The notes: generated from the letters alone by a model not told the origin. A stretch of 64,000 bases of DNA from Panopea generosa (GCA_029582155.1 CM055896.1:3025501-3089500), one strand, 5' to 3'; shown: positions 9,881 through 22,547, numbered from the stretch's first letter. A program made the numbers and translations.

Positions 9881-12800
9881 CTGAAATTTGTAAAAATTTG
9901 TTGATAATAAATAAATTATGACACGTATACCGGACGAACAATAAAAACGATAACGATAAGGACAATGCTGCTGATGTTGATGCTGGTAATGATGATAATG
10001 ATAATGACGATAACGGTGACGGTGACGATAACGGTAACAAGAATAATAGCAAAACAAATAAGTAGTAATAATATATACTATCCTATTATTGAATTTACCG
10101 TTTTGTACTAGATTTGTACCACAGGGCCTAACGAGATAAAACTGAATTTCATAGTAATGATAATAAAGAAGTGTGTTAACGCATTTGAAAATACAGTTCA
10201 ATATTTCACGAGACCATCAACATATTTACAAAGTACTACATCACGTTAACATATGTATACATACATCAAGCCAGAGCTCCAGATAAGAACTGTTTTTGGA
10301 TATTTAAACATTGAAATTTCTGAATAAAGCATTAAAATTTCTTAATAAAGCATCGAAATTTAAAGTATGTGATAACATAAGCACTGGATTCTGACATTTT
10401 GGTGTTGATAGTTTTATTTGAAATATACGGTGTCCCGTTGGGGGCCATCGCGGCGTATTTATTAAATTACGTAAATTCGAAACAACGAAATTACGATCGT
10501 AAAAGGTCGAAACAACGATGGTGAAAAGTCGAAACTATGATGATGAAAAATCGAAACAACGATGGTGAAAAGTCGAAACAATGAAAAAACGAAACTACGA
10601 TGGTGAAAAGTCGAAATCATTCGACAAGGCATGAAATAATGTTCGGCGTCCACATTTTCGTACCCACATCCACACATGCTACATTTAAGTTTAATCTTTT
10701 GATCAGCAACTTCATTCTAACGTTTATTTTTACCTTTAACATTTAAGCATTGCATATAAATTCAAGAAGTAAAACACCGATTTGAAAAAAAGCTTATCCA
10801 GAGCACTGATTGAAGTAAATAAACAGACAAAAAGTATGTTTAGAAATAGACGATAGAAGCACATCTTTAACGTTGCTTGCAAATTAATATAATCCATTTT
10901 TTTATGTTTTGTATTCTCAACAAAATAAGCAAAGCAAACCATCGAACTTATAACGATTTATAAAAAATATTGCATATTTGTTACTGTTGTGTGTACACTA
11001 ATAATATATGTAAATATTGTGTGAAAAAAAAAGCACAATGATATCTATTTATTTGGAATGCCTTGTTATTATCTAAGGAGAATTTGATGTGTCCGGAATT
11101 TTCACAAATATATGTAATATAAGAGTAACTTACTGCTGAAAATCTGCTGCCTTTGACAATGTGCATCTTGGAACGCTCCGTGCAAGAATAAGTCGTCTGC
11201 ATCGAACTCTACGAGGTAGTCGTCATACACCACTGAACGGTGCAACTGGAAATCAGATTGTAAGACAAGATATTAAAAACTAAAGTATTAAGATACGTTT
11301 TAACCAATACAACAACATTTCAATGTTAAAACTCAATATTATGTTTTAAGATCATATACTTGAGAAACGCAAATTGAAGCTGTGTGTTCGCCGTAACTAT
11401 TTCTATATCTAAAAACTACATCTTGAAATGTAAATATGTAATAGTTAATTGTTAATTTTTTATTAAATGGAAACTAACTAGCTTAGTGTTAAAAGTCATT
11501 TGACTGACAGTTTGACGTCATTTGCCTGACTCTGGACGGAGCTACGATGAAAGCTGAGATGATTGACGTTTGAAAGTTGATGTTTGCTAAGGCCGTCTCT
11601 AAGCATAGCTCGCGCGGCTTTGTAGTATGTACATGGCTCGTTCAGAATTGAATCAAGGGCGGAGTCTGTGCTATGTCATTCACGCGTGCGCAGTGATGAT
11701 GAACTTCTTAATAATTAAGAACGAACTTAATTATTAAATTAGTTTATAGGATATTTGAACAAATAAGAGCGACACAATTTTGAAAATTGAAGCAATTATA
11801 TTGGTTTCAAATGAGGTTAAACTCTAATGATTGTTAGACAATGTTGAAATCATACCTATTTATAGATGTTTTCAAATATTTTCCATTTATCATGCTTGTA
11901 TAATATGTATTATCTGTTCATATACAGAGGAAATAAAATTATATATATGTATACTTTGTATATGCCAGTCTGCAGCGCCCAGATCGGCAGACAGACGACA
12001 CAGCAGACGACATCTTCTGCCCCGTCAAGTTTCGTATACTCTTCACCGTTTGTAATAACCAATTTTGCGCCAACTGCCTTACACTCTGTCAGTAAAACCC
12101 TCCGACACCAGCGTTCAACACAGCCGTTAAGATTTATCTGAAAAAATATTATCATTTAAATGTATAATTTAATCAAAATGGAATAAGTATACAGCTAACC
12201 TGTTACATTTGTATTTTCAAAATATTCGTCAAAATAGTGAGAAGTATTATTAAAATGTGTATACGACATCAACAGACAATGATGTATTGATTTTACATGG
12301 CCTAAATATTCTTTTTTATTCAATTCCAAATTTTAAAGAAATTACTGCGATACATTTTAAGAAAATATATAAAATGTCAGGTACATAAAATGTCAGGTGG
12401 TTGGTTAGCTGTTACTTTCAGTATATACAGAACAGAACAGAACAGAACAGAACAGAACAGAACAGAACAGAACAGAACAGAACAGAACATAACATAACAG
12501 AACAGAACAGAACAGAACAGAACAGAACAGAACAGAACAGAACAGAACAGAACAGAACAGAACAGAGAACAGAACAGAACAGAACAGAACAGAACAGTCT
12601 TTAATTTTTTGGCTAAATATTACAAAGCTTTCTCATATAATCAACATATGCATTCCAATACGGGTCATACCAAAGACTTTTAAAATGGTACTAGAAGCTT
12701 CCTCGCCTGACGCTCAGCATTTAGAGGAGAGTTCTAGGTCTGGTCGGCCCGGTGTCAGTATAGTGTGACTGGGTCGGGTATCATATCATGTGTCTGCGGC

Positions 12801-15800
12801 ATGATACTCCAGTGTGACAGCGCTTAGAATACTGTCTCAAGTAGACACCGTCGCAATATGACTGAAAAATTGTTAAAAGCGACGCTAAACACCATACAAC
12901 AACAAGTATTCCAATACAGAGAAATAAAGCACGTACCAGCAAAGCATACCACAAGTAAATACAATCGCATTCGATAATGTAATGAAATAACAAACGTGGT
13001 TGACTTATCATTCGAATGTTTATGCAAAGATCAAACTTAAAAGTTACTTTATCTTCAGTTTTCTGCCTATATAGATGTTATTGTTGCCGCGTGTTTTCAT
13101 TTACGTAGCACATCCGTATACCATGTACGAATATTGCTCTAAATTGATATCACATTTTCGAAAAGTTCTAGTTTTTGGATCAACACATTTGGCTAAATCC
13201 TCGATTATCTACAGTAACTGTTGTTACAACTAACTGATGTTCTTAAAATTATGCTCTGAAACATTTGGAATGGTTCAGACCTGTGTTGAAATTATGAAAA
13301 TCGTATACTACATGCACGTTTTTATTCAATATCGTCGTATTTGTGCAATGTCGTGAACATTCTTAATCGTGTAATTGATTAAACACATAGAACAAATGTG
13401 CAAAGTGGCAGCATTGTTTGTGTTAAAATGACTGTGAAAATGTGCCGAAACTATCATCAGTGGTGTAATATGCAATAATATGTTGTGTACTGTGTATTGG
13501 CCTGTAACATATCTACTGTACTGAGTACTGTTTCAGTAATCAATGCGTTGTCTTGCGAAATTTTGGAATAAAAAGTATTTTATTTACTTTTATGAAGGCG
13601 CAATTTTCGCCGTTTTAACGGGATGTGTAGGACTCACATTATTATTATCTCCCTTGAGTATTACGGACCTACAGATGAAGGAGGTAGAAATAAAACTATA
13701 GTTCTCCTTTTCTTCTTTTTCAGGGCTTTGCACTTCTGTGATTTATTTTTTGCTAGCATGAGTTTAATGGTCAGTATTTTAGAAATCACCACTGAAAATT
13801 CGATGCTGATACCAGCTTTCTGGACAATTCAGTGTCATTTCAGAATTGTTAGTTTGAACTGCATCGTTGGATTTTGATAGGTCTCACAAAAGCATTGAAT
13901 TTTAAAATAAACAACCTGGTCAATGTATGCTTTTTTCTTTTATAATTGCATATCTTGAACCAGTGAAGAATTTGAGCCCAGACAGATGCTGCAGATTCTG
14001 TTTCTTCACCGTGTTTAGGACATAAATGTTATTATGGGAAATGTAGTATTGGTGTAAGACTAGAATGACCCCCCTACCCCCCCCCCCCCCCCCCCCCCCC
14101 CGCCTCAACCCCCACCCCCGTCCCCCTACCTCTTGACCCAATAATGATTACTGTAAACGACTTACCTCCACGCAGAATTGTCTGCGACTATGTAAGGTAT
14201 CCATTGCCTTGGTCAGCGCTGTGTAAAGCTTGTCCCCTATTGTACCCTTACTGGGGTCCATCATCAACAGACAGGGGGCTAAAAGGGAAAACAGATATTT
14301 GTTTTTAGTTAAATGACAGGCTTCAATAAACTACTGGTAAGTATATATTGACAAGAAAATAATTATCACACTAAATGCATGGTTAACACTACTCACACTA
14401 AATGCATGGTTAACACTACTCACACTAAATGAATGCTCATTAGGAAAAAAACAGTAAGTTTTATTAGGTTAAGTTGAGGTAGGTAGGCCAAGTTAGAAAT
14501 TCCATGTTCAATATATTCTAATATATTTCCTTATTGCAATACGAAATCAATGAGTATATTTAAGATAATACTATCGGAAAAAAATATATTATCTTCTAAA
14601 ATTTTGAAAATATCTGACAACTGACGCGAACTTGATTATGCAAGTATTCGTCCATTTCCGGATGTTTCCGGAATTCGTGAAAGTAAATAAAACTAAAACT
14701 ATAAATAAGCCAGTTCATTCGCGAATATTAGCTAAAATAAAACGCTCGCTAACAATACCTGTTCTACAGTTACTAACATTCATGATATATATTTAAAAAA
14801 AAACAAAAAAACTTATATTTCTCGCACTTAGATGATTTTCGAATTCTTCAAGCAGACTGGAATAAATGGTTACCAGGGTCACGTTATTTGAGTTATTTGA
14901 GAGTACATAGATGATAAATATTTGACGGTAATATTAAACTTTAATATAAAGGGACCCAAGAAAATTTTAATAATTCTTCACTAAACACTATGTCTTATCT
15001 TTAATATCATTTCTATTTTAGAAAGGACAAACCTCTTGTAAATGGTAGAAGGACAACATATTTCGCATAATCGTGATCATAAATATTACAAAACGTGTAA
15101 CAAATATTTCATTTCGTTTTGACAGAGAAAACAATAGTCTATCCCAGAACCTGACATCTCCTGAATCAGGTCTGCTAGCCGCCAATGAAAAAGCAGATAT
15201 TTCGATGCCTGTCCCACAATTCATAGCAATTGGACGCTTACTAAACTGACCAATCAACATGCTCAAATGTGGTTTTCCCAACATTGCTATTTAACGGACC
15301 CAATAGGGAGAGCTGTGTCCGTTCTACAGACAAGAGAAAACAATCATACAAAGATCAACTTGTATGTTTTAGATTTTTACCCATACATATATTTTCAAAA
15401 ACCAGCATAACATCATCAAGGAATTATATAGAAGTCCTTGACATCATTAAATGTATTAAATGTGAACTTTTAGATAATAATACTTGGAGATCAATATCTT
15501 CGTATTGTTATGCAGCCAAACCTGTGTAAGCGTTCACCTCTATTAAGAAGCCACTTGTCTTAAGCAGACACATTTATTACTAGTATTTCCCATTTTAATG
15601 ATTTCTATGCTTCCAAAGCAAATTAACCTGTATTATGCAACAACATGTCTTAAAGAGGCACTTTTGCTACTTCCCTTGACTGGCTGATTAAGACAGGTGC
15701 ACGTTCACTGATGTAAATATTGAACTCGCGAACTGACCTCTCTCTGCTTTTGCGAATCTCTTCTCCTTGTAGACCAACGTGACGCCGAATATTGAACATT

Positions 15801-17175
15801 TTTCCGTCAGTAAGGTCCGCACATTCCTTAAGTCGCTCATAGTTTCAACTATCACATTCCTTAAATAGTTAAAAAATACTTCATATATTATATTATTTTT
15901 AAGGTATTTGAAACAGAAAATAGTTCTCATTAAAATGAATTAGTATATTTAAAGGGATATGCGACAATCTTTTATAAGTAGCCACTTAAAGAGGCCCTAC
16001 CTGTATCGCCGATATTTTGTCGATTTCAGCAGTAAAACTGTACATCTATATCAAACGTCATATATTATGAATATTCTGTTCAATAACTTATATCGGCCCG
16101 CGATAAAGTCACTCATTAACCAGTATCGGGTTATGTTAAAACATTGACGAATAAAACGGAAAGTGTCAACCTGTGTTTTAACGAGTTTCTCATAAATATG
16201 ATAAACTACAGGGACGGAATCAACCTTTGCCTTCGAATGGGATCTTCCTCTTTGTGATTCAATAAACTTTTCATCAGTTAAGGAACAGGAAGTTATAGGT
16301 GATGCAGCTTTAGCACGATTGCTGAAAACATATATGTGTTACAACTTATGCAAACCCATAATTCTCTTCTGTTTTGAAAAAAAGTGGAATAACCCAGTAA
16401 ATAGTTAAATGTCATCCTATGTTACAGTGACATGGCCAGTATATGATCTAGCATGACATTTCTAAGTTTATATGTCTTAAATATGAATTTCCATAATACT
16501 TGGATATAAATATCTTCATAGGTTATATGTTCCGTATGTGTAAACGGTTGATTTGATGTGAAACTTTTCGTGTGTGCCTTTGTATGTAGTGACTCATCGG
16601 GTGCTGGTTTGAAAAATAACTTATTCAATATCGATGATGAAACAAGTTTTTATTAATAAAAGGTAATTATATTCCTGGATAAAAATCAATACTAAGCGTA
16701 TGCTGATAAAGCGCCTTGCTTAACCCTTTACTTCATATGGACGCCTTTGGACATCTCTAATATAGACGCCTTTGGACACCTCTAATATAGACGCCTTTAG
16801 GACACCTAATATAGAAGGCTTTCGAATTATTGGGTGAATTATGTTTAAATTAACTGACAGAGTGGGAAACAGTGCAGGAAGTGTTCAGATTGCTCGTTAC
16901 GAGCAATCTGAACTCTTCCTGCACTGTTTTCAAACGCCTTCTGTGATTGGTGCGGGAAAACGCGTATCTTTGGAGTAAAGGGCTAAGGACACATGGCCCT
17001 TGCCAGGGGTCGAACTCAATATCCACCGGCCTCGAGTGTGATACTCTGCCGCCGATTATAAGTAGTACATACGTTATTCCGAATTCAGGATAACAGTAAC
17101 TGTTGTACGCACAAGAAACAAGAACGGTATAATAATAGTTTATTGTTCGGTTCGTTCAAGCGCTTCACGTGTTTT

Positions 17176-17206
<31 letters not shown>

Positions 17207-17241
17207 AAGAAGAAGAAGAAGAAGAAGAAGAAGAAGAAGAA

Positions 17242-17288
<47 letters not shown>

Positions 17289-18511
17289 CGATGATGAAAA
17301 TAGATAGAGAAGAAGAAGATGAATAAGAAGATTGAGAAGAAGAAGCCTGAGAAGAAGAAGAAGAAGAAGAAGAAGAAGAAGAAGAAGAAGAAGAAGAAGA
17401 AGAAGAAAAGAAGAAGAAGAAGAAGAAGAGGATCGTACATGTGAAAAAATGAAAGGAAAATATTATCTAAATACAAAAGTTCAGAATGTCATTTACATAA
17501 ATGATATGGAAATAATTTACTAAAATGTATTATTTGTTTATCATTTGTTGTTTGAAAGCGGGATACAACTTTCAAAATGTTTGGTCTCCGAATATACATG
17601 TAAAAAAAAACGTTTGAGATTTTAAAAGCTAATTTCTCTATACATATTTGGAATATTGAAACAAAATGTTATTCGCCTCTACCCATGTTGGTAAACAATA
17701 AAACCAATGGAGCTATGAGAATCGCAAATTTAAATTTAGTTATCGCCTATAATTCGTTGAAATGTGAAGTCGGTGTCCATTATCCAAAAACAAGAATAAT
17801 TCCTAATATATATTCTGTTATAAGTGTAGTACTCAGTGTCCTTAATTCCATCCCACACCCAGCCTCTAGAATGGTGTGTATATAACATAGCATATCAAAC
17901 ATACCATAAAACAGTAAATAAATCAACTTTTAAATAAATTATAAATAACGTCAACCGTTTATCACCTACCAAGATTTTCCGTTTTCCGATATATCGCCTA
18001 CCGTCGGAGGCATGACGTTTTTTCCATGGAAGAAAGTGTTGACTTCCTCTGGATCGTACGTGATCTTCTGATTTGTCTCTGTGTAAAACATGTCGTTGAA
18101 TACCCGAGGGTTAAAGGCGAACTCCTCCCAGGGCAGAATGCTCAAACCTGTGTAGCCAACGTTATACTCCTCCGTTTTATTGATGTTTGTCGGTTTTGCT
18201 GATTTGGCTGGGTCCGTGCAGGTCAGTTTGATGATTTTATCTTCGTCTGTTTGATTGAATGGTTTCTCGGGGTCATGGCCCCAGGCAGCTGATGCTCTAA
18301 TATTCTTGCTTTCCTTACGTTTGTCACTCTCGTCGCCTGTTGCTCCCTCATTTGTGTTCGTTTGATTCGGTTGTTGTTGTTGCTGCTGCTGCTTTCGCTG
18401 CTGATGGTCTATTGATTCACGTGTCCTGCTGCTGTTTGTGTCTTGTGGTATAAAAGAAGCTGACCCAATGCCCCCTATGTAACTGTCTGTCATAACACCA
18501 GACGACCCCAT
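8043..18511 (-). CDS. unrecognised six-exon gene, 969-aa protein
   Basis: Six exons on the minus strand join in frame: 18511-17970, 15859-15738, 14278-14166, 12137-11955, 11245-11134 and 9880-8043. They total 2910 coding bases, exactly 970 codons with the stop, and every junction has GT-AG ends and matching phase (2, 1, 0, 0, 1). The start ATG at 18511 has A at -3 and G at +4. Residues 1-180 are mostly polar, with a poly-Q run at 41-47 and a conserved-looking block around TGLSILPWEEFAFNPRVF. Residues 181-360 look globular and alpha/beta: a strand PCLLMMDP, a helix GDKLYTALTKAMDTLHSR, strands FCVEI and KLVITNG, and the hydrophobic VVCCVVCLPIWAL. Residues 360-969 are acidic/basic and disordered, rich in S, D, E, K, with several SDSE and KKKK patches and a very basic end (GKTTSKRP), which suggests a nuclear protein. 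I do not recognise the family and assign no function. Confidence 0.75.
9925..10060. repeat. low-complexity GAT/AAC-rich tract in intron 5 of the orphan gene
   Basis: Purine-rich repetition of GATAA, GATGATAATG and GGTGACG triplet-like units next to the terminal exon. The reverse strand is a pyrimidine-rich stretch upstream of the acceptor. Confidence 0.7.
10470..10625. repeat. minisatellite, unit about 20-22 bp
   Basis: About seven imperfect units built on AAAAGTCGAAACAACGATGG lie in tandem within intron 5 of the orphan gene. Confidence 0.82.
11134..11245 (-). CDS. orphan gene exon 5
   Basis: 112 bases, 37 codons + 1. The acceptor is CTGATTTCCAG and the donor CAGCA before GTAAGT. It encodes LHRSVVYDDYLVEFDADD followed by LFLHGAFQDAHCQRQQIFS. 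Confidence 0.78.
11955..12137 (-). CDS. orphan gene exon 4
   Basis: 183 bases, 61 codons, phase 0-0. The acceptor is AATATTTTTTCAG and the donor is ACAAA before GTATAC. It encodes INLNGCVERWCRRVLLTE, AKLVITNGEEY and the hydrophobic VVCCVVCLPIWAL. It is notably rich in cysteine (six). Confidence 0.75.
12425..12597. repeat. (ACAGA)n pentanucleotide microsatellite
   Basis: About 34 copies of AGAAC/ACAGA with a few variants (AACATAACAT, AGAGAAC). It lies in intron 3 of the orphan gene. Confidence 0.95.
12660..12907 (+). mobile_element. SINE, family B, copy 2 (plus, 5'-truncated)
   Basis: The copy starts inside the B-box region (GGGTCATACCAAAGAC), so the tRNA head is missing. It keeps the full body with TGAGCGT-like, CTGTCTCAAGTAGACACC and the 3' end ACACCATACAACAACA. 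It lies in intron 3 of the orphan gene and matches 62758-63076 reversed. Confidence 0.82.
14076..14101. repeat. poly-C tract
   Basis: A nearly pure run of C, within a wider C-rich stretch (14068-14125), 65 bp past the donor of exon 3 of the orphan gene. Confidence 0.9.
14166..14278 (-). CDS. orphan gene exon 3
   Basis: 113 bases, 2 + 37 codons. The acceptor is TTTTCCCTTTTAG and the donor GTGGAG before GTAAGT. It encodes PCLLMMDPSKGTIGDKLY and KAMDTLHSRRQFCVE. Confidence 0.75.
14370..14430. repeat. 28-bp tandem repeat, about 2.3 copies
   Basis: CACTAAATGCATGGTTAACA plus CTACTCA occurs twice exactly and then partially. Confidence 0.85.
15110..15345 (-). repeat. dispersed repeat, family H, copy 1
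   Basis: The segment with AGTCTATCCCAGAACCTGAC, TCCTGAATCAGGTCT, ACTGACCAATCA and CTATTTAACGGACC recurs in the same orientation at 44385-44612, inside SUGT1. Coding is unlikely. The transposon class is unknown. Confidence 0.65.
15514..15700 (+). mobile_element. MITE, family F, copy a
   Basis: One of eight copies of a short element that begins CAAACCTGTGTAAGCGGTCA and ends in ...GGCTGCTTAAGACAGG. The interior holds direct and inverted repeats of TTAAGCAGCC. It lies just past exon 2 of the orphan gene. Confidence 0.75.
15738..15859 (-). CDS. orphan gene exon 2
   Basis: 122 bases, 1 + 40 codons + 1. The acceptor is TTTTTTAACTATTTAAG and the donor is GAGAGAG before GTCAGT. It encodes NVIVETMSDLRNVRTLL and IFGVTLVYKEKRFAKAER. 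A second AG 11 bases inside would break the frame, so this acceptor is preferred. A MITE (15514-15700) sits 37 bp beyond its donor. Confidence 0.68.
16720..16986. mobile_element. piggyBac-like MITE, copy 1
   Basis: TTAA at 16720-16723 and a degraded TTAA (CTAA) at 16983-16986 flank a 259-bp element. Its ends are inverted: CCCTTTACTTCATATGGACG on the left and, reversed, CCCTTTACTCCAAAGATACG on the right. Inside are three direct copies of ATAGACGCCTTTGGACACCT (16738-16815) and a near-perfect palindrome of about 62 bp (16867-16929). TTAA targets and CCCTTT ends are typical of the piggyBac superfamily. The second copy is at 55940-56186. Confidence 0.85.
17175..17428. repeat. compound trinucleotide microsatellite (AAG)n-(ATG)n-(AAG)n
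   Basis: Long AAG runs flank an ATG run (17242-17290). This lies in intron 1 of the orphan gene. Open frames through it are repeat artefacts. Confidence 0.97.
17970..18511 (-). CDS. orphan gene exon 1 (start codon)
   Basis: Encodes residues 1-180 plus two bases of codon 181. The donor on the minus strand is TCTTG before GTAGGT. It starts at MGSSGVMTDS and contains the poly-Q tract and the WEEFAFNPRVFNDMFY block. It ends in GDISENGKS with the Trp codon split by the intron. Confidence 0.75.
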
Positions 18512-19603
18512 AGTTGTCGTCTGTAATGGCGTCTTGCCGACTTATCCTTGAACTAACAGTTACATTGATTTCTGACGATTAACATCTTATTTTCAAACAG
18601 TTATCCTGTTTTTTTCTCCATGAGATTGTCAAAGGTTAAATCGCATCTTGATTTCCTCGTGTTCAAGGATTTAGAGAGAAGATACCTTTTCTACAAGTCC
18701 TTGACTTTTTGCAGAAGTATCCGTTTATATCTGAACATAAATTAATACACTGTAAATTACATTGCTAAACTAGCAGACGATAACTCCATGTACTTATGAA
18801 CTTTCAAGCGTTTGTGCATAGCTTGGCGTATTAAAATTTGAATATGAATATGTATGGATTAATATCGGTATGGTCAGCTTTGGTCAGCTTTGTTTAAGTG
18901 TGTGTATTGGAAGTTGAACACGGGGACAATGGACTTATGTAATTTATCCTTACTGTATTATTGTATAGTATATTAGTTTAGTTGTTGCCAATACGAAACA
19001 TTAAATAAAAAGTTAATCCACTGTGCAATAAGGGGTGGCTGTCCAAGTTTGCTTATAGGCATAGTGCCACCATTGCAAAAAGGAAGTGCTTCCGTGGGGT
19101 AGTCGCATAATGGCGGTTGTAAATAATCCTCAATTCTTCTTCTTTAAAAATGCATTTTCCTATTTTTAATGCTCATTTTTTTATTTGAATGGCATTATTG
19201 ATGTATTTTGAACATTTTGATAGCATTGTCATGTTTGAATTGTGAATTTAGAAAAAAAAAATGATGCTTGGAAATTGGGGTATGAATTCATGATTTCGGA
19301 AGTCTACTTTCACTTTGTCACCAGTGTACACACTGAGCAGAAAAAAAATCTCTTATATGACACATGACCCCTACTTTTCTCATCATATTTTGATAGTGCA
19401 GAGGTTGACAAACAGTAAAATGTAGGTTTCACTTCTTTCATTTGGGACCCTCTATGAATGACAAGCCTTCAAACTTTTATTATTTACTATAGAATAAAGA
19501 ACAAATATCAGTCGTGTGCTAAATGCAATATAGGGGAGATAACTGTACTTGTCTCGTTTTTAGTGTTTTATAAATTCATATGTTAAAATGTATTTATCAA
19601 ATC
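18512..19603. other. 5' flank of the orphan gene, promoter region presumed
   Basis: The 5' UTR and promoter of the minus-strand gene must lie here. No TATA box, CpG-rich block or divergent exon is evident. Confidence 0.35.
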
Positions 19604-19728
19604 ATTCATTCGTTCGTTCGTTCGTTCGTTCGTTCGTTCGTTCGTTCGTTCGTTCGTTCGTTCGTTCATTCATTCATTCGTTCGTTCCTTCGTTCGTCCT
19701 TTCGTTAGTATTTTCGTTCGTTCGTTAA
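19604..19728. repeat. (TTCG)n/(TTCA)n tetranucleotide microsatellite
   Basis: About 25 copies of TTCG with ATTC variants, followed by a short ATTC run at 19738-19762. Confidence 0.95.
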
Positions 19729-21569
19729 ATCAAACAAGCATTCATCAATTCATTCATTCATTTTAAATGATTGAAACTAGAAGTAAAGACACATGCTCTT
19801 CTGCAGGATCATTATTTGTAAACTATAATTGTGCATTGTTCTAACATATGGATATAAACATGACATATTTTACTATTATATTAAAATGGTTTCTTACAAT
19901 TCATATAGGAATGGTCCTGTCCATTATTGTATGTACTGTGCCGTATGAATAGTGTCGGTGTACAATGATAACACTCAGAAATTAAAACTGTACTACAAGT
20001 ACATAGGCGTAAGAGCCGGGGGGCAGGGGGGGGCCACCCCCACCCCCTCAATGTTCGGGTTGGAGGGGTCTACGCCCATGAAGTATATCCAGACGGAGGG
20101 TATCAAACGCGCATTTTGTCAGAGGAAATCTTAAAATTTCAGTTGAGTCAACCATATGTTTGTCATCATTTTCAATGAAGTATGTACACCAATTTTAATA
20201 CTAGCGAAATCCCGGGAGTGGGGGTCAAGCCACTCTCAAAATCCGCCAGTGGGGACATGCGACTCTCCAACATAAAAGACATACATTCATAGTATTGTTT
20301 TTATATCTACTCAAGCGTAGACATTTTGTTGGGACTGGTATTACCTGGTGTGTGAAACGCCCATTATCTTTCGAACAATAGGAATATTACAATGTACACT
20401 TGTATTCGCTTTCTAAATCTCGTATTATAGCTTCGCCTCTACGTTATCATTTGTTTTACTTTACGCTTGTCGGTTGCGGTATTTGTTTTTTAATGAACCC
20501 TTACATATAAGCAGCAGATAAATAAAATCACTGTTCACCATGATTTATGTTTTATCAAATCAAATATTGATAAAATCGAGATATTTTAAAAGCTATCCGC
20601 GACCATGCCGCTGATAAATTACACATGCCCATGTTACTACAACATGTCGGGACCCGTCGGGACTTACCTATCGTCGTTGTATATTCACTCCCTGTGACAA
20701 AGTGTAAAACGTAGGTAGATAGTTTATATGGAGAATTAAGGTCATTTATATTTACGGATTTTACCTCAAGTGTATACAAGTAAGCATTTACTTTTACGTT
20801 TTTTTTTATCATATCTACGAGTAGAACTTAATAATTACTGCAATGCTACTTAACCTCGACAGCGCTAGCATTTTGTTTCCGCTATTGTGCACGTAAGCAT
20901 CTGTGATAACGTTGTAAGGTGTTCAAATAACATAAGATTGTTCTGCATAGTATAGTCCGGACAGTCCAGATTTATAAATGTCCAGATGGTAGTCCGAGGG
21001 TATGGATGGTTTAAGTACCCGACTGCATTAACAAAACCACTACTATACAATAATAACATAGATTGTATTAAATCAGTGCGCGTTCGTGACTAAACCTGCA
21101 ACAGGTCGTTGATTATAGATTGCGTGTGCATGTGTTTTTTTTAAATGTATATAAATTTTTTAAAGTGGAAAATAAACAAAGTCAGTTACTATTTTGATGG
21201 TGATTCTAACATATGACTCAAAGCTTTATCATCGCAAAACATACGTAACGGTTATAAATATTCATGAGATCGTCTATGAGAATTTTTTTATAGAACCTCA
21301 TTTAAATTATTTATAGCAGTGGGTGTAACTGTAATACAGGTAATAGTTACTTTATGAATATTCATGTATCCTATTCAAATTTAGCTCCTCCTATTTTCGA
21401 AATGTTCAAGTTACAGGCTGTTTATTTATATTGACCTATGTAAATTGGGTGACTGGTAACAATATATGTAAACACAAGCTTTCATTTAAATACCCTCGTG
21501 TGATACGAGAGTTTTAATAGTATTTCCTGTGACAGAGTGTTACACGTCTCGCAAAATTTGAGGAGTGTT

Positions 21570-21600
<31 letters not shown>

Positions 21601-22519
21601 AAACCAAAAAAGGAGAGTCATAAAGTAAGTTACTTCACTCAGATTTGTTATTTCCTATTTTATGACACTAATGATATTTTTGAATGCCTTTCTTAAACCA
21701 TTTTTTACTTTAAAACATTTATTGATATCCACAGAAAGCAAATATATAGCATTAGCATGTGACAAGGGATAACACAATACGACAAACCGGTGGTATACAT
21801 GGTAGTATGCTTCCCCTATAAATATTTCGTTTTTGATGGGTGGGGAATGTGGACAGCATTTATTCTCTAAAGTAAATATGAGTGTAATGTGATATTATTT
21901 GAGTTTTGTTGTTGTTATTGCTGTTTTTAGTTTGCTTTTAGACATTAACAAACTCCTTAAGATATAATTTTAACACATATTTCGATGTAATGTAATACTC
22001 GGAAATAGGCCGTCATTGTTTGTCAGTCATTTACAATAACTAAAACATATCACATAACGTGCCTTCGTTAACGTTACCATTTTTCATAGAATATTTATTT
22101 TGGAAATTAACGGGTAAGATTGAAAACTATTGATGGGTTAGTTGTGTCGTGATTTGTTTCAAACTCTATATTGTAAAATGATCACAATATTTTATCTCTC
22201 TGCAGCAACTGTGTTATTTAAATAATTCAGTATCCACCCCTCCCCCACCCCCTCCCCCTCAACTTTACCACCAGCCTCACTGGGTCTGTTTTTGGTCAGA
22301 GTTTAGGGCTTGTAACAATCTGAGGGTATAATTGATCTTTAACGTCTAGTCCAAAATACTTAGATAGTATTGTATAATGTGTTTATGCTTACAAGCCTCT
22401 GTGTCTAGACACATTATAAGGCCTCAAAATAACAGTTTTATAGTTGCCTTATGAAAGATTGACTGGTTCTGTCGTTAACTTGATTAAAAACAAACTAAAA
22501 TATTATCATAATCATTATG

Positions 22520-22547
22520 CTTTTAATTATTATTACTATTATCATTA

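Noticed and set aside
10462..10677. Minus-strand frame with repeated Phe-His-His-Arg-Ser
   Set aside because: It is the translation of the 20-22-bp minisatellite.
12401..12604. Open frame of repeated Gln-Asn-Arg-Thr-Glu
   Set aside because: Translation of the pentanucleotide microsatellite; no flanking coding sequence.
11955..14278. Resemblance of the orphan centre to the ERCC4/EME1 nuclease fold (MMDP strand, helix, strand order)
   Set aside because: Only a loose topological likeness; catalytic GDxnERKxxxD-type motif is absent and the rest does not match.
15018..15284. Minus-strand 88-codon frame as an extra exon of the orphan gene
   Set aside because: The sequence recurs at 44385-44612 as a dispersed repeat, and exons 2 and 3 already join in phase without it.
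17165..17523. Open frames encoding long Phe/Leu/His or Arg/Glu runs
   Set aside because: They are translations of the AAG/ATG microsatellite in intron 1 of the orphan gene.
20555..20812. Minus-strand frame with a GTAAGT donor near 20660
   Set aside because: No convincing acceptor or family match; part resembles sequence near 21530, suggesting a repeat.
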